Assembly: GCA_024763295.1 (NCBI GenBank) | Contig: JANTFU010000004.1 | Coordinates: 1-22,867 of the forward strand | Direction of reading: 5' to 3' | Source of the DNA: Anaerolineales bacterium | Lineage (GTDB): Bacteria; Chloroflexota; Anaerolineae; Anaerolineales; Villigracilaceae | Length of the DNA: 22,867 bases | Part shown: one piece after another, positions 21,555 to 22,867 of the stretch | How positions within the stretch are numbered: position 1 is the stretch's first letter | How the letters are laid out: the number at the start of each line of letters is the position of its first letter | Notes under the pieces: model-generated | Seen by the model: only the letters and a program-made list of their open reading frames with translations | The model's database searches: none | What the model was told of the DNA's origin: nothing | Translations under genes and position numbers: made by a program

Positions 21555-21950
21555 ATGATAAAAATTGGTGATACAGCATCCTTGAGTAAAAAATTTACGG
21601 ATGAAGATGTTCGTGCTTTTGCACAAATTTCCGGCGACCATAACCCCGTTCATTTGGACGACGCGTTTGCCGCAACGACGCCGTTCAAAAAGCGCATCGC
21701 GCATGGTATGTTGACGGCGGGATTAATTTCAGCGATTTTGGGGACAGAATTACCCGGCGAAGGCAGCATCTATTTGGGGCAGACCCTTAATTTCAAAGCG
21801 CCCGTTTATTTGAATGATGAAATCACCGCGACGGTAACGGTTATCAAGCTGCATGAGCGCAAGCCGATTGTAACGCTGGCAACGGTTTGTGCAAATCAAG
21901 CCGGCGTTGTTGTGCTAGAGGGCGAAGCGACGGTAATGTTTTCGACGTAA
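21555..21950 (+). CDS. MaoC-type (R)-specific enoyl-CoA hydratase, 131 aa
   Basis: A hot-dog fold hydratase of the MaoC/PhaJ type, acting on trans-2-enoyl-CoA in fatty acid or polyhydroxyalkanoate metabolism. I start it at 21555 (MIKIGDTASLSKKF), where AGGGA lies 9 nt upstream and the family N-terminus aligns; the frame is open to 21453 but that part runs through a repeat. The catalytic pair is Asp28 and His33 in SGDHNPVHLDD, with IAHGMLTAGLISAILGTELP, the second signature, following. The YLGQTLNFKAPVYLND and GEATVMF segments complete it. The length is normal. No phaC or other partner gene is in view, so the pathway is open. Confidence 0.92.
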   Translation: MIKIGDTASLSKKFTDEDVRAFAQISGDHNPVHLDDAFAATTPFKKRIAHGMLTAGLISAILGTELPGEGSIYLGQTLNFKAPVYLNDEITATVTVIKLHERKPIVTLATVCANQAGVVVLEGEATVMFST

Positions 21951-21958
21951 AGAACGAG

Positions 21959-22110
21959 CATTAATATAAAGCTGTATCAGTTCCTGAGCGGCGAGCGACA
22001 GTATCTGAACCTGTAGCCGAAGGACGGTGTTCTCTGAAACTCTCCCTTCGAGCACGCACTTTTCTACTCAGTGTTCCGCTCAAGGAATGAAATTTTGCGC
22101 TTTATTTAAT
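21959..22110 (+). repeat. Dispersed ~150-bp repeat, copy 2
   Basis: Aligns with the inverse of 8954-9110 from CAGTTCCTGAGCGGC (about 21978) through GAAGGACGG, CCCTTCGAG and CCGCTCAAGG to TTTATTTAAT (22101-22110). The right end overlaps the stop codon of the minus-strand histidine kinase (22106-22108). No gene lies between 21951 and 22105 otherwise. Confidence 0.75.
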
Positions 22111-22867
22111 TAACCGGCAAATATATCTCAAACCGCGTGCCACGCCCCACTTCACTCTCTACCGAAATCGTCCCGCCGTGCGCTTCAACGATTTTGCGGG
22201 CAATTGCCAGCCCCAAGCCGGAGTTTCCCATCTTCAAATCGCGGGCTTGGTCGGCACGGTAAAAACGCTCAAAGATGCGGCTTAGCTCAGCGGGCGCAAT
22301 GCCCATCCCCGTGTCTGCCACAACAATCAAAATTTTCCCACGAATCCCTGAAGCCTGAATGCTAATCACGTCACCTTCGGTGGTATAGCGCAGTGCATTC
22401 GAGACCAAATTTCCTAGCACCTGCGCCATGCGGTCTTCATCAATACCAATGGAAGGCGGCGCGGATTCCGTTTCCACGCGGATTTCCACGCCCTGTTTTT
22501 CTGCCCGTAATTGATAGGTTGTCGCAACCCGCCGCAGGAACGCCCCCACGTCAACCTGATTCCGATTAAGCGACATCTGCCCGGCGTCAGCCAGAGAGAG
22601 TGTGCGCAAATCTTGCACCAGTCGCTGCAAGTGGACAATCTCGGTATGCATGGTTTTAATGCGCGCGGGAGTAGCTTCAAGCACGCCGTCCTGCATCGCT
22701 TCGAGATAGCCGCCCAAAACCGTCAACGGTGTGCCGAGATCGTGAGCAATATCGGCGGTCATTTGTTCGCGGGCTTGTTTGGCACGCGCCAAATCAATCG
22801 CCATCTGGTTGAATGCAGCGGTTAATTCGCCCAACTCATCCCGCGTGCGGACGGGGACTTCTTGCGC
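22106..22867 (-). CDS. Sensor histidine kinase, C-terminal 253 aa (cut by window)
   Basis: The visible part begins inside a HAMP linker (VPVRTRDELGELTAAFNQMA), so membrane and sensor parts lie outside the window. Order: HAMP end (1-30), dimerisation domain with phospho-accepting His42 in ADIAHDLGTPLTVLGGYLEA (the usual text is AHELRTP), then the ATPase: N-box NLVSNALRYT, G1 VADTGMGIAP, F-box RIFERFYRAD, G2 GNSGLGLAIARKIVEAHGG. It belongs to the BaeS-like class of two-component kinases that autophosphorylate and pass phosphate to a response regulator. The frame is open to the window edge, so an internal TTG at 22834 is not a start. The stop codon lies in the repeat at 21959-22110. The partner regulator is presumably upstream, beyond 22867. 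Confidence 0.93.
   Translation of the reverse strand, partial: AQEVPVRTRDELGELTAAFNQMAIDLARAKQAREQMTADIAHDLGTPLTVLGGYLEAMQDGVLEATPARIKTMHTEIVHLQRLVQDLRTLSLADAGQMSLNRNQVDVGAFLRRVATTYQLRAEKQGVEIRVETESAPPSIGIDEDRMAQVLGNLVSNALRYTTEGDVISIQASGIRGKILIVVADTGMGIAPAELSRIFERFYRADQARDLKMGNSGLGLAIARKIVEAHGGTISVESEVGRGTRFEIYLPVN

Overview
The window is a bacterial chromosome segment of medium GC with ordinary housekeeping and accessory genes on both strands. Gene content suggests a free-living Gram-negative-type or Chloroflexota-like bacterium. I favour an Anaerolineae-type Chloroflexota, with moderate confidence. The basis is the long isocitrate dehydrogenase with a cyanobacterial-like insertion, the KimA-like permease, the aminotransferase-V protein of the 'cysteine desulfurase-like' type, and gaps crowded with dispersed palindromic repeats. 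No rRNA, tRNA, CRISPR array or intact insertion sequence is visible.

Layout. 1-1450 is gene-poor: a decayed IS630-type transposase fragment, a small TA-flanked inverted-repeat element, GC-rich hairpins and one small membrane protein (minus strand). 1524-2930 is NADP isocitrate dehydrogenase with its own promoter and terminator. 3117-3350 is a MITE-like element with a clear 11-bp target duplication, abutting the stop codon of an EamA/DMT transporter (minus). A YihY-family membrane protein is divergent from the transporter. 5474-8878 runs rightward: hexapeptide acyltransferase, sulfotransferase, MobA, and a class-V aminotransferase; the last three are overlapping or tightly spaced. 9125-11727 (minus) holds a short CvfB-like RNA-binding protein and a KimA-like potassium/amino-acid permease. 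11887-15738 holds two ClC-family chloride proteins in tandem, divergent from the permease. 16325-18442 holds a GAF-GGDEF protein and an unknown membrane protein. 18696-22867 holds OsmC (minus), polyphosphate kinase, a MaoC-type hydratase, and the 3' part of a sensor histidine kinase (minus, cut by the window end).

How the genes fit together. The KimA-like permease and the first ClC gene share a short divergent promoter region, and both ClC proteins end in RCK_C-like domains. This looks like a co-regulated K+/Cl- (turgor or membrane potential) module. The sulfotransferase-mobA-aminotransferase string is probably one transcript, though its parts do not form an obvious single pathway. OsmC, Ppk and the ion module all fit stress physiology.

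The most unusual layer is non-coding. Most larger gaps hold an inverted or dispersed repeat. Two families are present in more than one recognisable copy in the window: a ~150-bp family (8954-9110 minus and 21959-22110 plus) and a family with a GC-rich core (5267-5378, 16021-16165, 18450-18565 minus). I see no clear-cut new defence or biosynthetic system.
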